Source: Chloroflexota bacterium (GTDB taxonomy: Bacteria > Chloroflexota > Dehalococcoidia > Bin125). Taken from it: 64,000 nucleotides of DNA. Of the stretch, positions 9,462-19,175 are shown one piece after another (positions within the stretch are counted from its first letter, which is position 1; each line of letters opens with the position of its first letter). The position numbers and the translations under genes are program-made. The stretch spans positions 1-64,000 of the forward strand of contig QGNQ01000007.1 in the NCBI GenBank assembly GCA_003228175.2, written 5' to 3'. The notes below the pieces were generated by a model. The model did not search any database. It had not been told where the DNA came from and worked only from the letters and a program-made list of their open reading frames with translations.

Positions 9462-12400
9462 ATGTTCACGCATCTTCACACCCACACCGAGTTCAGCCTG
9501 CTCGACGGCCTGGCCAAGATCGACGCACTCATGGAGCGCGCCAATCTGCTGGGGCAGGAAGCCCTGGCCATCACCGATCACGGCAATCTCTACGGCGCGA
9601 TCGACTTCTACAAGGCCGGTAAATCGGCCGGCATTCACCCCATCCTGGGCATGGAGGCCTACGTCACGCCCGGCAACATGACCGAGCGCAACGCCAGCGC
9701 CCGCGTCAACTACCACCACCTCACCCTCCTGGCGACCAATAACACCGGCTGGCGCAACCTCATCGCGCTGTCCAGCAAGGCGCACCTGGAGGGCTTCTAC
9801 TACCGCCCCCGCGTTGACCGCGAATGCCTCGCCGCCCACAGCGAGGGCATCATCGCCCTCTCCGGCTGCCCCTCCTCCGAGCTCCACAAAGCCCTCGCTG
9901 AGGCCCGCGAGCCCGACGCCCGCGAGACCGCACGCTGGTACCGCGAAGTCTTCGGCGACCGCTACTACCTGGAGCTGCAGAACCACCACGACCCCAAGTT
10001 CACCCCCGTCATCCCCAAAATCGTTGATCTCGCCCGCTCCATGGACCTGCCCCTCGTCGCCACGCACGACTCCCACTACACCTCTCCAGAAGACGCGATC
10101 AGCCATGAAGTGCTGCTCTGCATCGGCACCAACTCCACCATGGATCAGGAGGACCGCTTCAAGCTGGACGGGCACGACTACTACCTGGCCAGCGAAGCGG
10201 AGATGGCGGAGCGCTTCCCAGAGCTACCCCAGGCGCTCAGCAACACCGTCGCCATCACCGAACGCTGCGACGTCGAAATGGAATTCGGCCGCCTGCGACT
10301 CCCGGACCCCGACCTGCCGCCCGGCAAGACCGCCCTCCAGCACCTCACTGACCTCAGCGCCAGCGGCCTCCAGCAGCGCTACGGCGCCCCCACCGACGCC
10401 CAGATCGAGCGACTCAAGTACGAGCTCAGCGTCGTCGAAGAAACCGGCTTCGCCCAGTACTTCCTCATCGTCCGGGATTTCGCGCAGTTCGCCCGCTCGC
10501 AGCGCATCGCCATGGGCGTCCGCGGCAGCGCCGCCGCCAGCATCATCCTCTACTGCCTGGAAATCACCGACATCGACCCGCTCGCCTACGACCTCGTCTT
10601 CGAGCGCTTTCTCAACGTCGAACGCCGCGAGATGCCCGACATCGACATGGACTTCGCCGACGACCGCCGCGACGAGGTCATCCGCTACGTCGCCGAAAAG
10701 TACGGCTACGACCGCGTCGCGCAGATCATCACCTTCGGCACCCTGGGCGCCAAGGCCGCCATCCGCGACACCGGCCGCGCCCTGGGCATGACGTTCGGTG
10801 CGGCTGACCGCATCGCCAAGCTCGTCCCCACGCAGCTCAACATGACGCTCAGCACTGCCCTGGAGCACAGCCAGGAGCTCCGCGCCGCCTACGACTCCGA
10901 AGACGAGACCCGCAAGCTCGTCGACCAAGCCCGCAAGCTGGAAGGCGTCGCCCGTCACGCCGGCACGCACGCCGCTGCCGTCGTCATCGCCAACGAGCCC
11001 CTGATCGAGAACGTCCCCTTGCAGCGCCCCGTGCGCGCCGAAAACGACGACGACACCGCCATCCCCATGACCCAGTGGGCGATGAATCAGTGCGCCGAAA
11101 TCGGCCTCCTCAAGATGGACTTCCTCGGCCTCACCAACCTCACCATCCTCGATGCGGCCGTCGGCATCGTGGAGGCGGAGACCGGCGAGCGCCCGGACTA
11201 CGCCAAGCTGCCTGACGGTGACCCTGAGACCTTCGCACTGCTCGCCCGCGGCGAGACCTTCGGCGTCTTCCAGCTCGAATCGTCCGGCATGCGTCGCTAC
11301 GTGCAGGAGTTGAAGCCCACACAGCTCTCGGACCTGGCCGCCATGGTCGCCCTCTACCGCCCTGGACCCATGGAGCACATCCCGCGCTTCATCCGCTCCA
11401 AACACGGCGACGAGAAGATCACCTACCCCCACCCCGACCTCTCCGAGATCCTCGACCCCACCTACGGCGTCATCGTCTACCAGGATCAAGTGCTGCAGAT
11501 CGCGCGCAAGTTCGCCGGCTACTCGCTGGGCCAAGCCGACATCATGCGTAAAGCGATGGGCAAGAAGATCGCCGCCGTCATGCAGGCCGAGCGCGGCAGC
11601 TTCGTCGCCGGCGCGCAGGAGATGGGCTACAGCACCGACCAAGCCAACATCGTCTTCGACCTCGTCGAGCCCTTCGCCGGCTACGCCTTCAACAAAGCGC
11701 ACGCCGTCTGCTACGGCAGCATCGCCTACCAGACCGCCTACCTGAAGGCGCACCACACCGTCGCCTACATGACCGCCGTCCTGCGCTCTGCCCAGGGCAA
11801 CACCGACCGCGTCGGCCTCGCCGCGGGCGAGTGCGCCCGACTCGGCATCCCCCTGCTGCCCCCAGAGATCAACCGCTCCGCCGACACCTTCCAGGCCGAA
11901 GACATGGCGGACGAACGACAGGGCATCCGCTTCGGCCTCGCCAACGTCAAGAACGTCGGTCACGGCGCCGTCCAACTGCTCATCGACGAGCGCGACCAGA
12001 ACGGACTCTTCGCCTCCCTGGAGGACCTTTGCCGTCGCGCGGACCTACGCGCCCTCAACAAACGCTCGCTCGAAAGCCTGATCAAGGCCGGCGCGATCGA
12101 CAAGCTCGTCGCGCGCGGCCCCGCCCTCGCCGGCATCGACAGCATCATGCGCCTCGCCGCCCGTGAGCGTGAACTGCGCGAGAGCGGCCAGACCACCATG
12201 TTCGACCTCTTCGGCTCCCAGGTCGACACGCCCCGCCCCGCGCTCGGCTTGGAGGACGTCGCCGAAGCCGACGTCACCGGCGCAGAGCAGCTCCAGTGGG
12301 AAAAGGAGTTGCTCGGCGCCTACGTCTCCCAGCACCCCTTCCAGCGCGCTGCCGCCGCCCTGGAATCGCACGTCACCGTCAAGGCCGGTGAGGTCAGCGC

Positions 12401-13250
12401 CGATCACGAGGGACAAGACATCATCCTCGCCGGCACCGTCACATTGGTTCGCTCCCTCACCACCCGCAAGGGCGACCCGTTCGCCGCCGTCCAGATCGAA
12501 GACCTCACCGGCTCCGTCGAACTCACGGTCTGGCCAGACATCTACGCCAAGACCCGGGAGCTCTGGGAGGACGGCAAGATCCTCGTCGTGCACGCCCGCG
12601 TGCGCACCCGCGGCGAACGACTGACCGTCGCGGTCGAACGCGTCACGTTCTGGGAGGAAAGTCCCCAAGGCGGCACGCTGCGCGAGGACCCCAGCGCCTG
12701 GGACTTGAGCGCGCGCCGCCCCTGGCAGCGATCCCCCTCGCAAGAGTCCCAATCGCGAGGTTCCCCCTCACGAGAATCCCCCTCCCGAGGATCGAGCGCG
12801 AACGGCAATCGCGGCGGCCAGTCGCGTGAAGCGGCCCCGGACTACGCCACCCCCGCCCGCCCGGCGCCCTCGACCGCCAAGATCGACAAGCAGCAAACCG
12901 CCTCCCCGAACGAAGCCGCCAGCCCCCCATCCGACGATCCGCCCACGCAGCCCGCCCCGGCCGACCCGACGCCAACGCCCGGCGCCGCCCTCTCGCTCCG
13001 CGTGCAACTGCGCGAGACAGACGACGAATCGGCCGATCAGGCACGCCTGCAAGAAATCCTGCGCCTCCTGCGCGACTCCCCCGGCGAGCAGCCCGCTTAC
13101 CTCACCGTCGCCGGCGCCGGAGAGACCGTCACCTTGGAGCTTCCCACCTGTGCCGCCAGCTGGGCGCTCGTGGAGGCCCTCACCCGATCCCTTGGCGACT
13201 TCGGCCGCGCTGAAATCGAATCACTGCCCGTGGCAGTAGCAGGCGCATAG
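9462..13250 (+). CDS. dnaE: DNA polymerase III subunit alpha
   Basis: This is the replicative polymerase, 1262 residues. The N-terminal PHP domain begins FTHLHTHTEFSLLDG and continues to about residue 205. The palm carries PDIDMDF at about 392-398, containing two catalytic Asp residues. The GVRGSAAASIILYCL motif lies just before it, and VYQDQVLQIA and the fingers follow. Residues about 985-1065 form an OB-fold. A linker rich in Ser, Pro, Arg and Gln follows, containing 15-bp repeats, and then a C-terminal domain of about 90 residues. No strong ribosome-binding site precedes the ATG. The first reading-frame Met gives the canonical MFTHLHTHTE start. Confidence 0.97.
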   Translation: MFTHLHTHTEFSLLDGLAKIDALMERANLLGQEALAITDHGNLYGAIDFYKAGKSAGIHPILGMEAYVTPGNMTERNASARVNYHHLTLLATNNTGWRNLIALSSKAHLEGFYYRPRVDRECLAAHSEGIIALSGCPSSELHKALAEAREPDARETARWYREVFGDRYYLELQNHHDPKFTPVIPKIVDLARSMDLPLVATHDSHYTSPEDAISHEVLLCIGTNSTMDQEDRFKLDGHDYYLASEAEMAERFPELPQALSNTVAITERCDVEMEFGRLRLPDPDLPPGKTALQHLTDLSASGLQQRYGAPTDAQIERLKYELSVVEETGFAQYFLIVRDFAQFARSQRIAMGVRGSAAASIILYCLEITDIDPLAYDLVFERFLNVERREMPDIDMDFADDRRDEVIRYVAEKYGYDRVAQIITFGTLGAKAAIRDTGRALGMTFGAADRIAKLVPTQLNMTLSTALEHSQELRAAYDSEDETRKLVDQARKLEGVARHAGTHAAAVVIANEPLIENVPLQRPVRAENDDDTAIPMTQWAMNQCAEIGLLKMDFLGLTNLTILDAAVGIVEAETGERPDYAKLPDGDPETFALLARGETFGVFQLESSGMRRYVQELKPTQLSDLAAMVALYRPGPMEHIPRFIRSKHGDEKITYPHPDLSEILDPTYGVIVYQDQVLQIARKFAGYSLGQADIMRKAMGKKIAAVMQAERGSFVAGAQEMGYSTDQANIVFDLVEPFAGYAFNKAHAVCYGSIAYQTAYLKAHHTVAYMTAVLRSAQGNTDRVGLAAGECARLGIPLLPPEINRSADTFQAEDMADERQGIRFGLANVKNVGHGAVQLLIDERDQNGLFASLEDLCRRADLRALNKRSLESLIKAGAIDKLVARGPALAGIDSIMRLAARERELRESGQTTMFDLFGSQVDTPRPALGLEDVAEADVTGAEQLQWEKELLGAYVSQHPFQRAAAALESHVTVKAGEVSADHEGQDIILAGTVTLVRSLTTRKGDPFAAVQIEDLTGSVELTVWPDIYAKTRELWEDGKILVVHARVRTRGERLTVAVERVTFWEESPQGGTLREDPSAWDLSARRPWQRSPSQESQSRGSPSRESPSRGSSANGNRGGQSREAAPDYATPARPAPSTAKIDKQQTASPNEAASPPSDDPPTQPAPADPTPTPGAALSLRVQLRETDDESADQARLQEILRLLRDSPGEQPAYLTVAGAGETVTLELPTCAASWALVEALTRSLGDFGRAEIESLPVAVAGA
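12732..12791 (+). repeat. 15-bp tandem repeat inside dnaE (pentapeptide repeats)
   Basis: Four 15-bp units encode SPSQE, SQSRG, SPSRE and SPSRG (residues 1091-1110), followed by a decayed unit, SSANG. The array lies in the linker between the OB-fold and the C-terminal domain, so it should vary in length without harming catalysis. Confidence 0.85.
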
Positions 13251-13321
13251 CGTCCCCCCAACGCGCTGCGCGCATCCCGGTACACTCTCGGAGCTGGCAC
13301 AACGAGACATCGGGAGTACCC

Positions 13322-14410
13322 ATGAGCGATTGGGCCCCTCCGCGAGCGCAGGACACCCCCCGCCCCCAAGACGGTGATGCGTCCGCGCCCCCCGTCGCCC
13401 CCCCCTCCGAGCAGACCCCATCCGAAGCAGCCCAGCCGGAGTCCGCCGCGCCCGCCCTTGCCGACGCAGAGGCGGACTTGCAGGCCGTACGCGACGCCGT
13501 GCAACGCACCATCGTCGGCCAGGAAACGCTCGTCTCCCGGCTGCTCATCGCCCTCCTCTGCGACGGCCACTGCCTCCTGGAAGGCGTGCCCGGTCTCGCC
13601 AAATCGCTCAGCGTCTCCACGCTGGCCGCGGCGCTGCATGCGGACTTCGTCCGCGTGCAGTTCACACCAGACCTGCTGCCCGCGGACCTGACCGGCACGG
13701 AGATCTACAACGCCCGCACCTCGGAGTTCGAGACCCGCAAAGGCCCGATCTTCGCCAACATCGTCCTCGCCGACGAGATCAACCGCGCCCCCGCCAAGGT
13801 CCAATCCGCCCTCCTCGAAGCCATGGAGGAGCGCCAGGTCTCCATTGGTGGCCACAGCTTCCCGCTACCGCAGCCATTCATGGTCCTCGCCACGCGCAAC
13901 CCCATCGAGCAGGAAGGCACCTACCCCCTGCCCGAGGCCCAGCTCGACCGCTTCATGCTCAAGATCGTGATCGACTACCCCCCCGAGACCGACGAGCGCG
14001 AGATCCTCGAGCGCCGGCTCGGCGTCACGCCACCACTTGCCCAGCCCGTCATCACCACCGAAGCGCTCCTGGCGGCGCGCGCCGCCGTGACCCAGGTGCG
14101 CCTCGAGCCGGCGATCCGCGACTACGTCGTGCGCCTGATCCGCGCCACCCGTCAGCCCGGCCGGATTGACCCCGCCCTGGAGCGACTTGTGCGCTACGGT
14201 GCATCGCCGCGCGCCACCATCGCCCTCGCTGAGGCGGCCCGCGCACATGCCTTCCTTGACGGCCGCACCCACACCACCCCGGAGGACGTGAAGGCCCTCG
14301 CCCCCGACGTGCTGCGCCACCGCATCATCGTCACCTATGAGGCGGAGGCGGACGGCGTTGCGCCGGAGGCCGTCATAGAGCGGATGCTCGACGGTGTCCC
14401 GGTTCGCTAG
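13322..14410 (+). CDS. MoxR-family AAA+ ATPase
   Basis: MoxR ATPases are chaperone-like AAA+ proteins that usually act with DUF58 and von Willebrand factor A (VWA) proteins. The 362-residue protein has a Pro-rich N-terminal extension of about 45 residues, then GVPGLAKS as the modified Walker A typical of Mox[24 protein letters not shown] as Walker B with the following helix, and [22 protein letters not shown] as the sensor region. GGGAG lies 6-7 bases before the ATG. It heads a run of six tightly packed genes (MoxR, DUF58, BatD-like, BatA, BatB-TPR, DUF2007). Confidence 0.93.
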   Translation: MSDWAPPRAQDTPRPQDGDASAPPVAPPSEQTPSEAAQPESAAPALADAEADLQAVRDAVQRTIVGQETLVSRLLIALLCDGHCLLEGVPGLAKSLSVSTLAAALHADFVRVQFTPDLLPADLTGTEIYNARTSEFETRKGPIFANIVLADEINRAPAKVQSALLEAMEERQVSIGGHSFPLPQPFMVLATRNPIEQEGTYPLPEAQLDRFMLKIVIDYPPETDEREILERRLGVTPPLAQPVITTEALLAARAAVTQVRLEPAIRDYVVRLIRATRQPGRIDPALERLVRYGASPRATIALAEAARAHAFLDGRTHTTPEDVKALAPDVLRHRIIVTYEAEADGVAPEAVIERMLDGVPVR

Positions 14411-15353
14411 CCGCCTCACCCGCTGGCTGACCCCAGACGCGGCGCTGCAAGCCGAACCCGAAACCGCCGCCCAGGCGGAGGCGCGCATCCGTCGCGACGT
14501 CCGCGCCATCGAAATCACCGCGCGCACCGCCATCCGGGAGCGCATGGCCGGCGAGTTCACCAGCGCCTTCCGCGGCCGTGGGCTGGAGTTCTCCTCGATT
14601 CGCGCCTACACCCCCGGCGACGAGGTCCGCTTGATCGACTGGAACGTCACCGCGCGCCGCGGCGCACCCTTCGTCAAGGAGTTCGTCGAGGAACGGGAGC
14701 GCACCCTGCTGCTCCTCATCGACGTCAGCGCCTCCCTGGACTTCGGAACGACCGGCGCAAGCCTGCGCCGCTTCGCGATCAAAGTCGCCAGGCTACTCGG
14801 CTTCGCCGCTTCGGCCAGCAATGACCGCGTCGGCGTCATCGCCTTCAGCGACCGCACCGAATACACCCTCCGGCCGGCCCGCGGCGGCGCCCACATGCTG
14901 CGCCTCCTGCACGACCTCCTGCACTTGCGTCCGCAGGGACGCGGTAGCAACCTGATCGCTGCCCTGGAACAAGCCGCTCGAACCTTGCGAGGCGGCAGCA
15001 TCGTCGCCGTCATCTCCGACTTCCACGGTGAGGCCGGCGCCACCGACTGGCAGCCCGCCATGCGCCGCCTGGGCATCGCGCACGATCTCCTGGCCCTGCA
15101 CGTCTTCGACCCGGCACAGGCCCAACTCCCCTCGGGCGGCCTGCTGACGCTGGAGGACGCCGAGTCAGGCCGCGTCGTCACCGTCGATCCCGCGACGAGC
15201 GCGGAGGCCTTCGCAACCGTGACCGCCCAGCAGGCCGCAGACCTCCAGCAGCGACTGCGCGCCGCCGGCGCCGACTACCTGGCGCTGCCCAGCGACCAAC
15301 CCCCCGCCCCCGCCCTGGCGAAGCTCTTCCGCCTGCGGACGCTGCGCAGATGA
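14394..15353 (+). CDS. DUF58 domain protein
   Basis: The 319-residue protein carries the DUF58 signature: a central FRGRGLEFSSIRAYTPGDEVRLIDWNVTARRG segment (about 60-90), followed by a VWA-like core with LLLLIDVSASLDFG and VGVIAFSD. DUF58 proteins normally accompany MoxR and are thought to be MoxR clients or adaptors, but the biochemistry is unclear. The start is GTG 14394, overlapping the MoxR stop by 17 bases. The stop overlaps the next gene by 4 bases (ATGA). Confidence 0.92.
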   Translation: MSRFASRLTRWLTPDAALQAEPETAAQAEARIRRDVRAIEITARTAIRERMAGEFTSAFRGRGLEFSSIRAYTPGDEVRLIDWNVTARRGAPFVKEFVEERERTLLLLIDVSASLDFGTTGASLRRFAIKVARLLGFAASASNDRVGVIAFSDRTEYTLRPARGGAHMLRLLHDLLHLRPQGRGSNLIAALEQAARTLRGGSIVAVISDFHGEAGATDWQPAMRRLGIAHDLLALHVFDPAQAQLPSGGLLTLEDAESGRVVTVDPATSAEAFATVTAQQAADLQQRLRAAGADYLALPSDQPPAPALAKLFRLRTLRR

Positions 15354-16366
15354 AGCGCCTGCTCGTCAGCCTCGCCACGAGTCTCTCCCTCCTGCTCGCC
15401 CTCACGATCGCCGTGGGCGCCCAATCCCCCCTGCCGCCCGGCGTGGATGTCAGCGTCAGCGTCGAGCGCGACGGCGACACCATCGGCGACCCAGTCCTGC
15501 TCACCGTCGTTGTCACGCATCCATCGTCGGGCGAATTGCTCGTCCCCCCGCCCGAAGGACCCCTGGGTGAACTCGAACCCGCCGCGCCAAGCGTCTCCCG
15601 CACCACCATCACCACTGGCGACACGCGCGTCACGCTGATCTACGAGACCCGCGCCTTCAACACCGGCCCCCTCACCCTGCGACCCCAGAGCCTGTCCTAT
15701 CGCAGCGACGGCGTCATCACGCCCATTCAGCCCGCCGACCAGATCGTCGATGTCCGCTCCCTCCTGCCCGATGACGGTTCCCTCGTCGTGCGCGGGGCCA
15801 AGCCACCCGAAGCGATCGCCGCGCCCGGATTCCCCATTCTGCCGCTGGCCCTGGCGATCGGACTCGCCACCGCCCTGCTGCTCACAGCCGCCGTTGCTGT
15901 CCGCCAACGCCGCCGCCCCCTCGTCCTCGAACCGGGCGCCACCGCGCCCGACCCGGCCGATATCGCGAGTGAGGAATTGGACGGCATCGCCGCCGCCGGC
16001 CTCCTCCCCCACGCCGTCGACGAGTTCTGCGCTCGCCTCAACGTCGCCGTCCGGGGCTATCTCGCCAGCCGCTACGCCCTTCCCGCACGCAACCTCACCG
16101 CCGCCGAGCTCAGCGCCCGCCTCGCCCGCGCCGGGGCCGACGCCGGCACGGTCCAGCGTGTGCGCAACCTCTGTCAGGCCTGCGACGACATCGCCTACGC
16201 CGGCGCAACCCCAGACCCCACCCGCGTCGAGCGCTACCTCGACCTCGCACTGGCCATCATCCGCGCCCCCATCGACGCGAGCACCCCCGCCGCCGAACAC
16301 TGGGCCCCGCCCAAGCCGGATCCCGCCTCGGCCGGGGGGGCGGCTGATGCGCTTCGCCGATCCTGA
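15350..16366 (+). CDS. BatD-like membrane protein with signal peptide
   Basis: The 338-residue protein starts with a hydrophobic signal peptide (KRLLVSLATSLSLLLALTIAVGAQS) and continues with an extracytoplasmic beta-rich region (about 25-155). A single transmembrane segment follows at about 162-182 (FPILPLALAIGLATALLLTA). The cytoplasmic tail contains the FC-RLNVAVRGYLASRY...LTAAELSARL pattern typical of BatD/DUF4381-type proteins. The position between DUF58 and BatA supports this. Its role is unknown; it probably anchors or organises the VWA proteins at the membrane. Confidence 0.8.
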   Translation: MKRLLVSLATSLSLLLALTIAVGAQSPLPPGVDVSVSVERDGDTIGDPVLLTVVVTHPSSGELLVPPPEGPLGELEPAAPSVSRTTITTGDTRVTLIYETRAFNTGPLTLRPQSLSYRSDGVITPIQPADQIVDVRSLLPDDGSLVVRGAKPPEAIAAPGFPILPLALAIGLATALLLTAAVAVRQRRRPLVLEPGATAPDPADIASEELDGIAAAGLLPHAVDEFCARLNVAVRGYLASRYALPARNLTAAELSARLARAGADAGTVQRVRNLCQACDDIAYAGATPDPTRVERYLDLALAIIRAPIDASTPAAEHWAPPKPDPASAGGAADALRRS

Positions 16367-17297
16367 GCTGTTCGCACTGCTCGCCGTGCTGCCCGTCTTC
16401 GCCTGGCTCCTGCGTCGCGACGGCCGCCGCCTCCCGCCCAGCCTCCGACTCCCCAGCCTCGCCGCGCTGCCCACAACCGCCGGCCGCGACTCCCGGCGCG
16501 TTCGCAGCCTGCCCTACCTGCCGGCGCTGCGTCTGGCCGCCGCGGCCCTCATCATCCTGGCGCTGGCCCGGCCCCAAACCGCCGACGCGGACGCCACCTC
16601 CCCCGCTGAGGGCATCGACATCGTCCTGGCGATCGATACCTCCTTGAGCATGGTTCAGGAGTCGATCGGCAACGAACGCCGCATCGACGCCGCCCAGCGC
16701 GTCGCCCGCGATTTCGTCGCCCGCCGTGGTGACGACCGCGTTGGCCTGCTCATCTTCGAATCGGACACCCTGCTGCTCAGCCCGCCCACCCTCGACCTCG
16801 ACGCCATCGACGACCTGATCGCCAACTCCGTCCGTACCGGCCTGCTGCCCGGCGGCACCGCCGTCGGGCTCGCACTGGCACGCTCCGTCGATCTGCTCCA
16901 GGAGTCGGATGCGGCCAGCCGCGTCGTCGTCCTCCTCACCGACGGTGAGGACAACGTACGCACCGTGCGCCCCGTCGACGCGGCGGGCATCGCCGAAGCG
17001 CTCGGCGTGCGCGTCTACACCATCGGCATCGCCCAGCCCGACGCGGTACAGGGCGTCGTCGACGAGCTCGCCCTCCGCTTCATCGCCGACCGCACCGGTG
17101 GCGAGTACTTCCGCGCCTCCGCCGTCGCCGATCTGGAGTCCGCCTACGCCCAGATCGACGCTCTCGAACGCGCGCGCCTCGACACCGAGCGCTTCACCGT
17201 CTTCCGAGAACGCGCGCTCTGGTTCCTCATCCCCGCCATCGCCCTGATCCTGCTGGAGCTGGGCGGACGCGCCACCTGGTGGAGGCGGGCGCCATGA
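16347..17297 (+). CDS. BatA-like VWA membrane protein
   Basis: The 316-residue protein has an N-terminal transmembrane helix (residues 5-20), a second at about 50-67 (ALRLAAAALIILALARPQ), a periplasm-facing VWA domain and a C-terminal helix (about 292-308). The metal-ion-dependent adhesion motif is DTSLSM (DxSxS) with VLLTDGEDN further on. The ATG at 16347 has a run of G eight bases ahead, and it overlaps the BatD-like gene by 20 bases. Such proteins form the Bat aerotolerance-like system with BatB; the function in this lineage is not established. Confidence 0.9.
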   Translation: MRFADPELFALLAVLPVFAWLLRRDGRRLPPSLRLPSLAALPTTAGRDSRRVRSLPYLPALRLAAAALIILALARPQTADADATSPAEGIDIVLAIDTSLSMVQESIGNERRIDAAQRVARDFVARRGDDRVGLLIFESDTLLLSPPTLDLDAIDDLIANSVRTGLLPGGTAVGLALARSVDLLQESDAASRVVVLLTDGEDNVRTVRPVDAAGIAEALGVRVYTIGIAQPDAVQGVVDELALRFIADRTGGEYFRASAVADLESAYAQIDALERARLDTERFTVFRERALWFLIPAIALILLELGGRATWWRRAP

Positions 17298-19153
17298 CCC
17301 ACCCACTGGCCCAATTCGCCGACGCGCCCCTGCTCCTCCTGCTACTGGCCGCTGCCTTCGCCGCCGCTTTGTCGCTCTGGACCCTGCGCCGCCGCGCCCA
17401 TCACGCCGCCCGCCTGCTCAACCGCGGCGGCGGACGAGTCCTGATTGGCAACAACGCCAAACGCGACCTCTACAAGTTCGGCCTGATCACCCTGGTCGTC
17501 GCGCTCCTCGCGCTCGCGCTCGCCCGGCCCCAAGCCGGCGACCGCACCCGCGAGCTCGAACAGCAGGGCATCGCCATCGTTGTCGCCCTCGACGTGTCAC
17601 TCAGCATGGCCGCGGAAGACGCCCTGCCCAACCGCATGCGCGCCGCTCAGCGGGAGCTCGCCGGCCTCCTCGACCGCCTGGCCGGCGACCGCGTCGGGCT
17701 CGTCATCTACGCCGGTGACGCCTTCACCCGTTTCCCGCTGACCCGTGATCTTGGCGCGGCGCGCGAACTGATCGACGCTATGCTCCCCGGCGAGCGCCTC
17801 GTCCCGCCCGGCAGCAACGTCGCGGCCGCCATCGCCCAGTCGCTCGCCCTGCTCGAAACCAGTCAGGCGCAGACCCGCGCCATCCTCGTCGTCGGAGACG
17901 GCGAGAGCCTCACGGGCGACGCCCTCGCCGCGGCGGCAGCGGCCGCGACGCGTGGCGTCCGCATCTTCAGCGCTGGCGTCGGCACGGAGGCCGGCGCAAC
18001 GATCCCCGTCGTCAACCGCAACACCGCGCAAGTCGTGCCCAAGATCGATGCCACCACCGGCGACCCAGTCATCACGCGTTTGGACGCGGCGGCCCTGACC
18101 GCCCTCGCAACCAGTGGCGCCGGGCGCTTCCTGCGTCTCGACCTGCCCGGGGCCCTCAGCGACCTCGCCAGCGACCTCAATGCGCTCGATGCCTCCACCT
18201 TCCGCGTCACCACCGAACGCAGCCCCATCGAGCGCTTCCAAATCCCCCTCGCGATCGCACTCCTCCTGCTTCTGCTCGAGCCCCTGATCGCCACCCGCCG
18301 CACCCCTCGCGACGGCGAGATCCATCCCGCCACGGCGGACGTCGCCCAACCTGGTTCGAACGGCAACCGGCGGCGGCGATTCTTGTTTGTCGGACTGTTG
18401 CCCCTGATCGCGCTCGGTCTCGCCGCTTGCAGCAGCTTCAGCGCGGACCGCAACGCGGACGGCAACCGGGCCTTCGAAGAGGGCCACTTCGCCGACGCCG
18501 TCGACGCCTACTCCGAGGCTCTGGCCCAGGATCCCACGGAGGCCCGTTTGGCCCTCAATCTCGCTCGCGCCCTGCACGAACTCAACGACTTCGAAGCCGC
18601 CATCGCCGCCAGCCGCAGCGCCCTCCGCACCGACGACGACGCCCTCGCCGCGCGCGCCTTCTACCAACTCGGCAACTCCCAGTTCGACCGTCCGGACCTC
18701 ATCGGCGCGCGCAGCGCCTACATCGAAGCGCTACTCCTCGACCCCACGGACATCGATACCAAGGTCAACCTGGAAATCGTCAACGCCCTCCTGAGCACCC
18801 TGCCCTCCGCGCCCGGCGACGGCGAAGCCCCGAGACCGCCCGGCGAGGGCGCCGGCGGTACCGGCGACGGCGATGGTGACGCCGACGGTGATCCGACCGG
18901 TACGGGCGAGCCAACGGATACCGCTCCCGGCCGGCCCGCCGGCCGCGCCCCCGTCGAAGGCGCGGAGCAGTCCGGCGTCCCGACCGGCGAAGCACAAGCG
19001 AACCTGGAATCCGCCATCGACGCGTTCGACCGCGACAATCCCACCGCGGCGGAAGCGCTCGCCATCCTCGAAGCCCTGCGCGAGTTGGACGAAGCGGAGC
19101 GAGCGGGCTCCGGCATCCTCGGCGTTGAGGTTGCCGGCGACAACGATTACTGA
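17294..19153 (+). CDS. BatB-like VWA protein fused to a TPR (BatC-like) domain
   Basis: The 619-residue protein is a fusion. The N-terminal part (about 1-330) is BatB-like: two transmembrane helices, a VWA domain with DVSLSM at 100-105, and a third helix at about 312-328. A further hydrophobic segment ends in GLAACSSF (Cys379), which resembles a lipobox in mid-protein. TPR repeats follow (about 390-500, NADGNRAFEEGHFADAVDAYSEAL and related), then a Gly/Asp/Pro-rich tail. BatB and BatC are separate genes in many genomes. I chose ATG 17294 (GGAGG site 8 bases upstream) over GTG 17279; it overlaps the BatA stop. Confidence 0.85.
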   Translation: MTHPLAQFADAPLLLLLLAAAFAAALSLWTLRRRAHHAARLLNRGGGRVLIGNNAKRDLYKFGLITLVVALLALALARPQAGDRTRELEQQGIAIVVALDVSLSMAAEDALPNRMRAAQRELAGLLDRLAGDRVGLVIYAGDAFTRFPLTRDLGAARELIDAMLPGERLVPPGSNVAAAIAQSLALLETSQAQTRAILVVGDGESLTGDALAAAAAAATRGVRIFSAGVGTEAGATIPVVNRNTAQVVPKIDATTGDPVITRLDAAALTALATSGAGRFLRLDLPGALSDLASDLNALDASTFRVTTERSPIERFQIPLAIALLLLLLEPLIATRRTPRDGEIHPATADVAQPGSNGNRRRRFLFVGLLPLIALGLAACSSFSADRNADGNRAFEEGHFADAVDAYSEALAQDPTEARLALNLARALHELNDFEAAIAASRSALRTDDDALAARAFYQLGNSQFDRPDLIGARSAYIEALLLDPTDIDTKVNLEIVNALLSTLPSAPGDGEAPRPPGEGAGGTGDGDGDADGDPTGTGEPTDTAPGRPAGRAPVEGAEQSGVPTGEAQANLESAIDAFDRDNPTAAEALAILEALRELDEAERAGSGILGVEVAGDNDY

Positions 19154-19175
19154 GCCGGAAGGCAAGGGAGCGGCC

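Noticed and set aside
8007-10175. Very long open frame on the - strand opposite lysC and dnaE
   Set aside because: High GC makes stops rare on antisense frames. The + strand frames carry complete known proteins (LysC, DnaE), and the antisense product has no recognisable motif.
10224-11975. Another long - strand frame inside dnaE
   Set aside because: Entirely contained in dnaE, Gly/Asp-rich low-complexity product; a shadow of the C-ending codons of the + strand gene.
18428-18430. Separate TPR lipoprotein gene starting inside the BatB gene
   Set aside because: No start codon with a ribosome-binding site near the LAAC segment, and the frame is continuous with BatB; the fusion is simpler.
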